Shown piece by piece: positions 46,449 through 58,508 of a stretch of 64,000 nt of DNA (its first letter is position 1; each line of letters starts with the position of its first letter). The stretch is from Polytrichum commune (taxonomy: Eukaryota > Streptophyta > Polytrichopsida > Polytrichales > Polytrichaceae): the NCBI GenBank assembly GCA_950295325.1, contig OX485803.1, forward strand, positions 5,518,001-5,582,000, in the 5' to 3' direction. Made by a program: the position numbers and the translations under genes. The notes under the pieces were generated by a model. The model was not told the DNA's origin, searched no databases, and saw only the letters and a list, made by a program, of their open reading frames with translations.

Positions 46449-46915
46449 GTGCATAGTGGCAAGTTTGTAGGGGACATGAACGGAGGAAGACTTCCTTTTA
46501 ATGATAGGAGACGGCAACAACATCGCGACGACCGTCTGTGGAGGAAGGAGCAAGAGAGGACCACCTTGTATAACCTAAAACGAATTCATTGCCCATGCTG
46601 CAAATACAAAAGACGAGTTCAATGCTCTATTGCAAAAGTAAATGATCATCTAATCAGGAATGGGAGGGAACCCACATTTAGAGTGTGGAGGGGGCCTGGA
46701 GAGAGAGACGGCTCCAATGAGGAGTGGGAATAGAAGTTTAGGAGACCCTCAAGACCACATGACGGACACATCGACGAAGGATTGGATATGCATATCATGC
46801 TTGAGGAAGCATTCCAGGAAATTGATGAGGCACCAGTCCAGCCCTGCACAACGTCATTGGTGGGAGCCATAGAACTATCACATTCCGATAACTCCTTAGC
46901 ACTAGCTAAATTTTA
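46449..46915 (+). pseudogene. CACTA transposase-associated domain remnant
   Basis: The frame gives RIHCPCCKYKRRVQCSIA, then KVNDHLIRNGREPTFRVW, matching the CPC..C.N...EV..HL...GF...Y..W pattern of the transposase-associated domain (PF13963) at the front of plant CACTA transposases. After one in-frame stop at 46731-46733 it continues with DEGLDMHIMLEEAFQEIDEA, then LALAKF and a stop. Plain DNA transposon fossil; the transposase core is absent from the window. Confidence 0.65.
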
Positions 46916-48760
46916 GGTGTTTGTCCTTACAAAAGCCTAGCTGGGCTTACAAATGTCCTTAGTGGGTTGTACTCAACAATACTATGACTGAACAACAACT
47001 CCACTATGACTTACATGTCCACGTCATTGAGTACGTGACATGAAAAATGAAATGATTTGTGCGTGCCCGGTACCCGCCATTGAACTTATGATTTCAGACC
47101 TCCATCATATGTGCACCTTGGCAATGAATATCTTCCATATACGTCAATACATGTACTAAGCTTATGTCATCGATGACACGGCATGCCACCTCATCGTGTT
47201 GACACATGTTTAGTGACCAATATGTTGTGTTTGCCACCATTATACTGTATCTCACATGTGTACTCATCCTTTGGTGTGGGCATAGTCGTACTTACAATGT
47301 GTTGGAGAGTCATAGTTAAGTATGGGTTGGTCAAGGGCAACACATAAATGACTGCACATTTGCTACATCAGAATTGCCTTGGCACGTCACACCGACATGG
47401 ATGAATTGGACGATGAATAACTAACTATAAATCAATATTTGGGGTTGTCGCTTGCACATTTCATCCATGAGTCATTTCAGTAACTGAACAATGACTGAAC
47501 GCTTATACACGTCATCCCAAATTCAGCAGGCATGTGAGTCAGTCATTTACTGAGTTCTTTAGGACACGTAGTCATTGATACCATGGTTGGAATGGACAAG
47601 GTTTGTTGTAGTGATGTTTCATACCGCTCAAATACAAGTGTCCAAGAGTGGCCATGACTCGCTGCATAAGGCCCACATACCTTATTTGCTACTATGCAAA
47701 TTGTTTCCTTCTTGACCTCAAGTTTGGTCATTTGAATTTTACGGTAATGTAAGTGCACCTATTATGAACTATGACACCTCCGTTGTGACAACAATGGGTT
47801 TGAGCAATAAGGTATATCCAAGTCTAAAGTGTACATGACTGATGAAATATGTCCATATGCCTTTCACCTTCAATAATTTAAAAGGGTATTTTCCCTAACT
47901 CCAATAATAGCAAGCTCCATCTCATGTTTCTCATTAAGTTTGCTAGTGTTTTATTGTGATTTTTGTTTCGTGATCAAACATTTATATATGTTGAAATGTT
48001 AAGAGTGTTCATATTATAGATGCACAAAATGTTTGCTTGAGAAAATTGGTGGCCTATAAGGTGATTGCACTTGTCATTTAACCATGACCTATGATGGATT
48101 CTAGGATAAATTTGTACATGGCTATATTTTAAAACATACATATATGACAGGATCCATTGTAGGTCATTTATGAGATTTTACTTTAAGAATACAAAATATC
48201 CCACCTTGACTCCACAAATAGCAAGATGATCTATCATGTTACTCACTAGGATTTGATGATGCACTCATGCATTATTATGTATTTATGTTATCAAACCTCT
48301 ATGTATGCTGAAATTAAAAAAATGTCCATAAAATATGCGCACTCACCTTATCATATAGATTGCCTTAACTTTTTATTTCTCTTATAAAAATTTCTAAATA
48401 TGTTGAAATACAGATAATGTTGATAAATAGGTGCACCGAGTTAAATTTAATCATGTAATTATTATTTGTTTAAATAATATTTTTAAAATTTCAAGAAGTT
48501 TGAAGTGGTGACAATTATTGGAGTGATGAAACCACATATACAGTATGGCCCCCTCTTTTGCCTAGAAAGAATAAAGTTGACACTGACCTTGTTTTTATAA
48601 AAGATGATGGATGTGGCTAAATCGCACATAACAATAAATTGAACAGAAGCCATGGGATATTTCCAGCCCATTTCTTTGGACTCTCAACAAAGTTTGGCCA
48701 TTCAATCCCAGGGCCTGTGGACTTGGACGGCCATAGTGTGAAGCAGCGGCGCTTAAGTTA
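46916..48760. other. Gene-free stretch after the CACTA remnant
   Basis: No gene is supported. Repeated words such as gactgaac and catgac hint at further decayed CACTA sequence. Short open frames at 47543-47758 and 48483-48671 carry no domain. Confidence 0.35.
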
Positions 48761-48839
48761 AGTTACTTTAGAGGGAGGGGGAAAGGGAGGAAAATGAGGA
48801 ATATGCCGCGGTCATAATCCAGAGGGAGCCTACGTAAGC

Positions 48840-49075
48840 TTAAGTCCATGGACTGCCGTGCTTGCCTTCCTCTCCTCTCCTCTCCCTTGCACTTGGATAA
48901 GAAGAATCTCATCATCCGTCTCGCCATCTTCAACCGCCGCAACCTCGTGCTCTCACCACTCCGTCTGGGTTGCACAATTCTTGCCTGCCTTCGGAAGGAA
49001 GGAAGGAAGGAAAGAAGGCACATTGATCTCGCTCCCACCCACCTCGTCTCTCTCTCTCTCTCTCGGCCTCTGTTT
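48840..49075 (+). promoter_or_regulatory. Possible leader of a plant transcript, with CT-rich tracts
   Basis: A C/T-rich stretch with ctcctctcctctccc, a (ggaa)n tract near 48992-49010 and (tc)n near 49050-49065. Its base composition resembles plant 5' leaders. It could be a distant leader exon of the SPD1 gene or belong to the repeats that follow. Open frames on both strands here have no domain. Confidence 0.25.
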
Positions 49076-49361
49076 ACAGTGATTGCCGATTGACTCGTAT
49101 ACAAAGCCCACACGGTGGTTGTATCACTGCCACTGCGGAATTGGGATGTTTCCAAGGTTTTGAAGACTCGTCGATGTCAATTTACAAGACAAACTGTGGC
49201 ATCAAGCGTTGCCATTTGTGATTGATGATGGATGTGTTGGGTTAGGTGATGCAAGTTGGAACCCTCCATGAGTAGCTCGCTTCACATGAGGTGTGCCACT
49301 TGAGGTGACTTGAACGGATGTATATATTCGTTGGGCGTGTTCAAAAGGTACATTAATGGAT

Positions 49362-49410
<49 letters not shown>

Positions 49411-49975
49411 GGCCTCTGTTATCAGTGCTTGCGGAATTCGTCGTACACAATGTCCACAAGAATTTGTTTCACTGCCACTGCGGAATTGGGTTGTTTTGTA
49501 AGGTTGAAGACTTCTTGATCACGACCTCAAATTTGCTGTGGCATCAAGCATTGCATTTTGGGATGGATTGATTGGGTTGGGTGATGGGACCTCCACGAGT
49601 AGCTCGCATCTGGGTGACTGAACGGATGTATTTTTGATCTTTTGAGTAGGTTCGAGAGGAAGAAGGTAAGCACAGTTCGTTGTCACCGACCTCTTTTTGC
49701 AATGATTGCCAAATTCGTTTCTACGCAAAGTGCACATGAATTTCTATTCTCTGCCACCATGGAATTGGATTGAATTTTCATAATGGTTTGAAGACTTCTT
49801 GATCACATTTTCAAAAGCTTCTGTGCCATCAAGTATTGCAATTTCGGATTGATTGATTGATTGGTTGGGTTGGGTGATGGAACCTCCATGAATTAAGTAG
49901 CTCACTCCACATGGGAGGTGCTGCTTGAGGTGCATTTGGATGACTGAACAGATGTATTTATTTGTGGTTTAGAGT
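49050..49975. repeat. Three diverged tandem copies of an approximately 300-bp sequence
   Basis: Copies at about 49066-49350, 49409-49655 and 49683-49975 share the same order of phrases: ggcctctgtt.. , actgccactgcggaattgg, gaagactt/cttgatcac, gtggcatcaagc.ttgc, ttgggttgggtgatg, cctccatgagtagctc and gaacggatgtat. They have diverged by substitutions and small gaps. CT runs precede copies 1 and 2. Confidence 0.85.
49364..49408. repeat. (CT)n microsatellite
   Basis: An uninterrupted CT run of about 22 units between tandem copies 1 and 2. Confidence 0.95.
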
Positions 49976-51725
49976 CTGTTTGTTCCGGCACAAACTGTCA
50001 GAACTTATATAGGTACTATTCTGTGTTGACTATTTGGCAGCTGGTGCACCACACCAGAGCTTCCTTGGTAACGTATGTGGCCCTATTGTGGGCACTTGCA
50101 ACTCCACAGTTAATTTTACTGACAGTTGGATTGAATGAAATCGGGATTGTCTCATCTGGTCATCTGGTTAGCTATTGCGATGAGTCACATAGATTGCCAT
50201 TTCAAGTTTCAAAACCAGACTTGAGACGCATAAGTTACAGGAGGTTAAAGTGAGGATTCGCTTTTTTTTTAAACGATCGCATAGGCCCTTCCATTCCAAT
50301 CATGTTAACAATTGAATCTAGAATGGTTTAATTGAACCTACAATTTGACCTATACCTTGAGGACGTAGTCTAATCTCATTGGAACCCTTGTCTTTTTGTC
50401 CATTTTAATGTATTTTGAGCGGTATTTGTCCATATATACCACTTGAATATAGGTGTCCGGCTATGAGAGTGATCACATAAGGTCCACAGACCTTGAATGT
50501 AATAATTTATGCATCTCTGGAGGTCTATTCGTCCTAGTATGAGTTTATTGGATCATATAGTATTCGTTGCAGAGTTGGGTGTCACATTGCAAGGTTAAAA
50601 TCAAGGTTACGGGCAATTCTATATTAGTGAATCTTAAACGGGCCCTACTATAGACAATTTTGGAGGTTTGGGGTTGGTCGCGAGGGCATCGATGTATGAA
50701 TTGTTGCTAGAGATAGATAATCAGAGAACATCTTTTGTTGCTGGAACTTTGGAACTATCACACCCGATTTTGCATCTTTGAAAGGTGCAAGTTTTCCCTT
50801 ACTATTGTATCGTGGTCGAATTTTTCAGGGTTAATATACAGGTCAATTCAAAATGTGGACTGTCTGCGATGGAATAGGTCAAAGTCGAGTTTTTCCTTAA
50901 GCAATTTGAACCCATCCTAGTGACAGATATTCAATAAAGAAAAATCTCGTAAAATGACGATGGTGCTCCGCTTTTTGGCTACTTGTCGACAGGAATTGAC
51001 AATGCTTGGTTCAGGCTTCATGTAGCCTGTGGACTCTTGTAATCGTGATACTTTTCATGTTTCTCTGAATGTCTGTTATGAAGCGTGAAGTTTGGGTCCA
51101 ATTGTCAATATTAACACGCAGCGTTGCCTTTCGAACTGTGCACCTGGTTAGACAATTAGGACAAATTTACACATATTTGAAGTGGTGGAATTCCATTATG
51201 GTGGTAATTTTTACGAAGTGAGGCCTGTACTACTTTTTAGAGCACATTGGATTCTTCGTTTATGAGCGTTTCTTCTGCCCTCAAGTATGTCCTCTTATTC
51301 TAGTCTTGTATAAGGAGAAGAATTCAGCTCTGGGGTGTGGTTGAATCAATGTGCTCTCCAATTTGTAACCCTGGTTTTTTGGGGAGACCTCAGAGGTGGA
51401 GGAGCCTATGAACTTTTTCCTATACTGACTTTTACCTGTGCATCTAGGGGCAGTGCGGAGGGACATCCTGATAAGAATATTGCAAAGTATTTTCGAAGAT
51501 CGTTTACTTTTCACTACAATTTCTGGAAACCTGGAGTGCTTGGCCCGTTGATTCCATTCATCACATGACTATATGTTTTGTGTAAGATCAAGACGAGCAT
51601 GACCAATTTTTCTTTTGTGTTAGTAGCATTGCGAAGCTGTGGCTCAGTGGCTTGGAAATGTTCTCCAGAAATTCTGTAGTGCAACTTTATGGTCATCTCA
51701 ATATTGAAGATAAGATCTGAGAAGG
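49976..51725. other. Upstream region of the SPD1-like gene
   Basis: No separate gene is supported. The open frames at 50023-50253 and 51281-51792 carry no domain. The promoter and 5' leader of the downstream gene are expected here. Confidence 0.4.
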
Positions 51726-54700
51726 ATGGAGTCTGTTCTTGCAACGAATTTGTCGACTTCGAGGGCGTCTTATGCGTCCAAAAGTTGCTCAATTGGCTCA
51801 GGTCCTATTCTGTTGTACTCTAGGGATGCAATTTGTAGGACATTTCGCCCTCGGAGAGTATATGCGTCCCATCGCTTGCAGCGATCATCACCTAGCCAGA
51901 GATTTTCATCTACTACAGTATGTTTTCGGGGTCTGCATTTTCAGAAGACCTTCAAGTTGGCAGTATTCCATTCCAATCCCGAGAGGAGACGAGCTCATTC
52001 TTGTAAAGCCAGTGTAACGAATTCGCGTAATTTAGCTGTGGATCCTCAACCCTCAGGATTTAGGCCTGATCCTGATAGTTTAAACTCTTTTGATACTGTT
52101 CCGTTCTCGAACAATTCCGAAGACTCTGCAGTCCAGGAGGGGAATGAGTCTGCCGCGGAGATCAGTGATGAGCTTTGGAAATTGCTGGTGCTCGTTCCTG
52201 AGCACATCGGAGAGAAGCTGGTGTCACATCCTGAGATTCAAGGTTTGGTGGAAATTGTGCTGGACTTAGGGCGCCGTCCTTTGGCCCGCTTTCCATCTGG
52301 TGATTGGTTCATATCAGAGACTAAGGTTACTGAGCAGGATCTTCAACATGCTATATCCATGGTAAATATCAATCTGTTTGTATTCTTCTACCTAATTTCT
52401 GGTTTCACACATGTTCAAAGTCGCCATTTGGAAACTAATTTCTGGGGGTCACAGATGTTCAAAGTCGCCATGTGGAAACGGAGTTAGGTATAATTGTTCA
52501 TTTCCAACTCTGGTTATAGAGGAATTTTGGCCTTGACATGTGTCCGACCTAATTCTACTCTGGTCAGAGTTGTCCATGTAATATTACTGTCTTTTACTAG
52601 TGTTCAAATCATAGCATTTTTGTAAGGACGTTTCTCTATATACTAGCTTCAATAATAATCCAAGTATCAAGGTCCTTGATTTCATGCATGATTACCAAAC
52701 ATAGTATAGTGGCATGCTCTCTTTAGTTGTCACTCATCGTTGAACAAATCCTTCTCTCGTTTACCACGATTCAACTTCAAGACCTTGCCAAAAGAATCTC
52801 ACTGAGTGTATACTCTCCAAGATGCATATCCAGGGAGAACACTCACTAAACCACTTAAGAATGCTGTGATGAATGATCAGACGGACTCTTTTTTTGTTTC
52901 TTGGGGCATTTCTCCATTCTAACGCTGCAAGCTTGGACAGGTAGGAGACTTTGGAGAGGATAACCGAGCGGGAATCGATCGCACCTTGCATCGTATAAGT
53001 GCAATGCGAACACGATCAGGTCGAGTTGTGGGGCTCACATGTAGGGTCGGCCGTGCCATATCTGGCAGTGCAGAAATGGTTCGGGATCTGGTGGGAAGCG
53101 GTGGCTCATTGTTGCTCATGGGCCCTCCTGGTGTTGGGAAAACTACCGCAATCAGGTGTGTTTAACCAACTTAACATCAAACTTGTCCTTTTTTATATAA
53201 CTTGCACAGCAGTTTGCAATTCAGGGCCACATCAAATTATGGCTATCAATGGCTGTGACCATGAAATGGGAGGATCCTTGAAACTCGTCTGAAGGCCGTA
53301 CCAAGGAGACTTGAAACTCATTTTTGTGTTGCCACGGGCCTTTTAAGTGTAATGTAATGTCATACATGACCTGGCTCTCAACTGAATGCTGTTTCATATC
53401 CATCCTACTTACATGGTCTCTTCAAGACAATGATTTGTAAGAAATCAAGGGTTGTGAGATTTTGAAGTGTCATAGTCTCACAATTTTGTGGTAGACCCAG
53501 GTCAAAGAGGTGGGCTTGATGCAAAATTTGGCAGACCATGAAATATTACCTATTGCGTGTCATGTAGGACTATATGTAGGTTTTTCCATTTATCCAAACT
53601 TCCTTGGTCCCTTGGACCCTCAAGCTCTAGTGCGAAGCGAAGTGGGACGGTCTTGTCATTTTCCACCAATGAGAGATTTAGATTTCAATGGTCACGGGCC
53701 ATCAAGTTCCAGTGTAAAGTGCCTTTCTGATTATAGTCAAGTTACTTATCGTCTTGCTTGGTTTCTCATTCTTTCCCAAGATGCACCCTACACATCCTGG
53801 ATAGGAGTCAGTACTGATGATAATATGCAAAGATTCTTCAGCTGCCATACTTATTAGTTATACTGAATGTCTTGCATTGCCCACTAGGAACAGTGGACCT
53901 CAACCAATCACGAGTGCACATGAGATGTATCACATTTTCAAAGCATAAGCTTTTGTATTGGTCTTTCTTGGTAAAAGTAGAATCCGGATTTCACAGATTC
54001 ATTGGACTTCATGCAGGGAAGTTGCACGGATGTTGGCTGATGAGTATGAGAAGAGGGTGGTCATAGTGGACACATCAAATGAAATAGCTGGTGACGGTGA
54101 TATTCCACATGCAGGCATTGGTATGGCTCGACGTATGCAAGTTCCTAAAGTCGATCTTCAACACAAGGTTAGCTTTGTCACCATGTTCTCTCATTCCAGT
54201 TGTCTTTTCAGGTTGTGGTGATCATGTCTTTAATGCTCATATCCCGTGGGTGCACACATCACATGATAAGAATAATTGTTGCAGATAATGATTGAAGCAG
54301 TGGAGAACCACATGCCTCAAGTTATTGTGATTGATGAGATTGGGACTGAGCTAGAGGCTTTGGCTGCGGGGACGATCGCCCAACGAGGTGTGCAATTAGT
54401 AGGCACTGCACATGGCATGACTGTGGAGAATTTGATCAAGAACCCATCTCTGCAGATGTTGGCTGGTGGCATTCAGGTATGCAGTTGCTATAAAAAATTG
54501 GTATGTAGATGCATGGGGTGGTAACTATTTGTAGCACTTGCAGGGGTCAGCGTCTTTAGAACATGGTTTGGAGCTGCTAAGCATTTCAAAGAAGTATATT
54601 TCTGGTGCTCCTTTCGCATTAGAAGCATTTTGAAGGATATAATTTCTAAGAGATTTTTTGATTCTTCTTAGAAGTGAAAATGAATACCTCGGGTGTCTGG

Positions 54701-57700
54701 ATGGTGACCCTTGCTTTAGAAAAAGTGCTTTTAATCAGTTCCAAGAACATTATTTGAAAGTGTAAAACGACCATTTCTACTTCAGACTCAAATGGTATCA
54801 ATGGATTCTCTCAATGCCCTCTTTCTCAGCATGTTGCTCCTCTCTGTGTTGTAGCTGTGGTTTGAGTTCCCCATGCGGTTCCAGAAGCATTTAAACTGAT
54901 ATAGAAACAATTGATCTAAGATGGAGAGTTACCACCACGGAGACACATGTATGCTTAAACCTATGGTCTTATCCCGGATCCCATGGGAATTTGGGAGGTT
55001 AAGGTTGAGTTTCCATGTAGGTTGCTTGCCCACCAAATTCTGGTGGGAATGAGGACAAATTTAGATGGAATCTGGTGGGGTAGTGTTCGTTTGTGCCGAT
55101 CAAGTATTGCTATTTCAAGTGTTTAGTGGGCGTTTGGAAGTCTAGCAGCCCATGGCCACGGTCTTGCACATTCTAGTAGGCCACCAAAATGTGATTGGTT
55201 GGTTGCTTTTGTATATCTACATCATAACACCTCCAACGCACTATTATCTAGAATCTAGTGGGCGAGCAACCTACATGGAAACTCACCCTCAGCTGCCTTT
55301 TGCCTTTACCCAGAATAGGAACTCAAATGGATCATCTAGCACTTGATTCCCAGTGCATGCTACCACCGATAATCCACTCATAGTGGGGGCATCCTATTGA
55401 ACGGGATATGTTCAACTAACCATGTGGGAACCTAAGAGCTTGTCCTTTGGTGGAGATAGGTGCAAGCTGGCTTGTCCGTCCATTCAAGGTGTTCACCTTT
55501 CAAAGGAGGCAGTAATCCTTGGGGGCCCTCTAATTCTCATGATACTTTGTGGGATTATAAATAGACTTAGACTTAGACCAACTCGACGATGAAGCAACAC
55601 CATAATTCACGCCAGTGGCAACATCAGAGTCTTCCATCTTTCTTTCCTTCTTGTTTTCTTGCTACCCCTGTTTGACCCCTTTGAAGGGAGTTTTGACCAT
55701 TAGCATGAAAGAAAACATGCTCACAAGGTTGGTGGGACGGGTGTGAAATTGGAGGTGGTCAAAAGAGCGTGACACTCGGTGACGAGGAAGCACGTCGGAG
55801 GCGAGTGCAGAAGAGTGTGTTGGAGAGGCAGGGTCCACCAACCTTCACAGCTGCTTGTGAGATGGTGTCTCGAACCGAGTGGAGAGTGCACCGCAGTTTG
55901 GCTGCCACCGTGGATGCGCTGCTTGCCGGTCCCTACTTTCTTCTTCCTCTCAATTGTTTTAGCACATCCTGTCTGCACTGCCAGCTTGTGAAGTGAAGTT
56001 GAAAATGTTACAAATTCTATGCAATTACAAGCTATGATGGAAAGTTTGTTCTCTTACGAAACAGGAAAAGCGCCCCGAGTAGAGGTACGAAAGATGAATG
56101 AGAATGGACAAGTTGTGGTGGGAAATGCTACTGGTTCTGAGTACACCACCGGCTCCAGGCCTGAGTATAGCAGTCCAGGCTCTAGGTCAGGATATTCAAC
56201 TGATTGGGTCGACGAGGGCGTAAGTGAAGACACAGAGGATTTCTCAGAGGGAGAGTTTTTAGAAGGTAGAAAGGCTGGAAATTCTTGGGACCGATCAGAG
56301 GTTCCTATTCTACTCTATTTATATCAGGTACCTTTCTACACATTATGAAACTACAGGGAAGGCCTTGTAACATTCACAACACTAAACATCTGACTTAGTG
56401 TGGCCCACACTATTCATCATTGACCCACATTATCTGTCTTGCAATCACTGGGTGTCAACTCGACAGGGTGTCATATGACACTTGGGGCTACATGACAAGT
56501 CACAAAGACTACTCTGATTAACATGACTTACCAATCTTAGGGCGGCTTTATATTAGGGGCCATTTGGCGGCCGGGCCATTTGGAGTAGAGGCAACTTGGA
56601 CTTGAAGTGGCCCTTACTTTACTCTAACTCTAGCTCTACTTTACAAAGTAGCCCGTTGAGTGGCCCTTGCAATATAAAGTCCATAGGACCACTTGTAGGG
56701 TCCAAATTGGAAATTCCGCTTTAAAGTGGGCCTTCCAAATGGCCCTAGGGACTTTATATTGTAAGGGCCACTCAACGGGCCACTTTGTCTTAAATGAATT
56801 ATGCCCTTTCTTGAACTAAAGTCATAAAGTCATAAAGTCATAAATGACTATATGACGGAAGTTGGGTGAAGTGGCCCGTAGATGCGAAGTGGCTCTCCAT
56901 AAACCCTCGACCCATTTTTTTGCCGGCGGGCCACTTTTTCCCTCCAAAACGCCGCCATGTCACCCGCCACGCAAGCTTTAGGAGAAGTGGGCCGACTCTC
57001 AATATAAAGCCCTCGGGGCCATATTAGGGGCCATTTGGCCAATCTAAGCACTCTCATTGGTTGATGCCTAGGGTTTGGAAACGGCCCCTAGAAATGGCCC
57101 CTAATATAAAGCGGCCCTTAATGCCACACTAAATCAGATGTTTAGTGAAGTTTTGTTCTTTTCTAAGCTGCCATCCTGGACAGTTTGTGTTGAAGCTTAT
57201 CTGCACCTAAAATAGTGAGTTCGTATTAATGTAGTGCTGAGACTCTGTAGAGCAATTTGTTCAGGGTATTTAGAATAGGATCACTGATCTTTTAGCTCCG
57301 GTGCCCTCCTCAGGTTACCGAAGAATCACTGGAGCAAGTGATGGATGTCATGGGTCTGGAGAATACAGTCCAGATCACTGAAGACATAGGGGCAGCTGAC
57401 GCAGTTCTTGCTCTCCGGTCCAAATTAAAAACAAATTCTTGGGTTCGGGGGATGGCGAAATTTCGGCAGCTACCTATTTTTGCCATTAAGGTCAGTTATT
57501 TACTTGTTGGAATGTGTTGAGCAATTCCTCCAGCTGCTGTCTCGTATTCGCCTCTCCTGACCTTATTGTTGAATGTGGCAGGCAAACACAATGGCTCAGA
57601 TGGTGAGAGCGATGCGTGCAATTTTAAGCATGGAGTCCTTAGGAAATGACAAATTGAGAGGAGATGATGGGCGCGATGTTCAAGATGTCCGAAAATTAGA

Positions 57701-58508
57701 GTCGACCAGGCAGTCAACCCTGGAAGATGAGATTGATGCCTTAGAGGTGAACACTTAAGCAATTCACAAACTTTTGAAATATCACAAGTTGCAGGAGTTG
57801 TTTTGTATACATAGGACCTACGTAGTGGTGAGGCCAAGTGGTTTTGCCGATGTGTTCATTCCTGATTGGATATGGAGGCACATTGTCACTTGTATTTGAT
57901 GACTCTCAACATAACTTGACCACTACGTCCCCGTAATGGACATGTGTTTCCATGCCCATTGGCTGTAGTATATATTACTTGTGCAAGTTTACACCACCTG
58001 AACATCTGATATAGGTGTTAGTTTCAAGTCACTTACAAATGAAATTGTAAACCCTTATAACTTCTGCATTCAGTATCCAAACCATTCTTTCTTCATTGCA
58101 TTGGAATCCTTTTGATCTTGACAAGAAGAAAATATATTAAATTGCTTCATTTCTCACACAGTTTGTGTCTTCTTGTTCCTGCAGGAAGCACGTATAGCTG
58201 TGGAACAGATAGTGATACCAAAAGGGCAACCTGCAGAGCTTCTCCCCAGGTCCCTGGAGGTGATTGCGTTGCAGGTGAAGCTAGTAGAAGGTTATCAGTT
58301 AGCAACGGAGAAAGTTGGTGCCGAAGTGAACATAAGACTACGGATACTGCCAACTCAATTGAATGTGAAAACTAGTGACCCAGTTTACAATGAAGAAGCC
58401 GAATCTGAATTTGAAGAAGATGAAGAGTTTGACTCTGATGTTGAGGATCTAGGTGTTTCCATTGCAGGAGGCACAAGCCCTGGAAGGCTACCAATTCTTC
58501 CCGAGTGA
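51726..58508 (+). CDS. SPD1: SPD1/Ycf45-like plastid P-loop (AAA) ATPase, 9 exons
   Basis: Exons 51726-52361, 52941-53155, 54017-54167, 54285-54476, 55766-55928, 56065-56327, 57314-57490, 57582-57746 and 58185-58508 are all GT-AG with matching phases, giving 761 codons plus stop. Residues 1-70 are Ser/Arg-rich, as in a chloroplast transit peptide. The core begins [20 protein letters not shown] and has Walker A GPPGVGKT (273-280), [18 protein letters not shown] and Walker B VIVIDEIG (Asp351, Glu352). ERGV-like [13 protein letters not shown] and [20 protein letters not shown] follow. The last exon holds the R3H-like end and an acidic tail. This matches Arabidopsis SPD1 (At3g10420) and algal plastid Ycf45, needed for early plastid development. 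Intron 4's acceptor (aaaag/agc) lacks a pyrimidine tract. Confidence 0.92.
56380..57147. mobile_element. Inverted-repeat (foldback/MITE-like) element in intron 6 of the SPD1-like gene
   Basis: Three nested pairs of inverted repeats. The outer pair is 25 bp (56380-56404 and 57123-57147, starting cactaaacatctga, one mismatch). The middle pair is about 28 bp (56538-56565 and 57092-57120, with gctttatattaggggccatt). The inner pair is 39 bp (56644-56682 and 56749-56787, nearly perfect). The phrase ggggccatttgg recurs inside. No target duplication is evident and no protein is encoded. The whole lies within the intron, so it should be removed by splicing. Confidence 0.75.

Noticed and set aside
48763-49155. 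130-codon Arg-rich minus-strand frame
   Set aside because: The Arg/Glu content comes from CT and GGAA simple repeats read in reverse.
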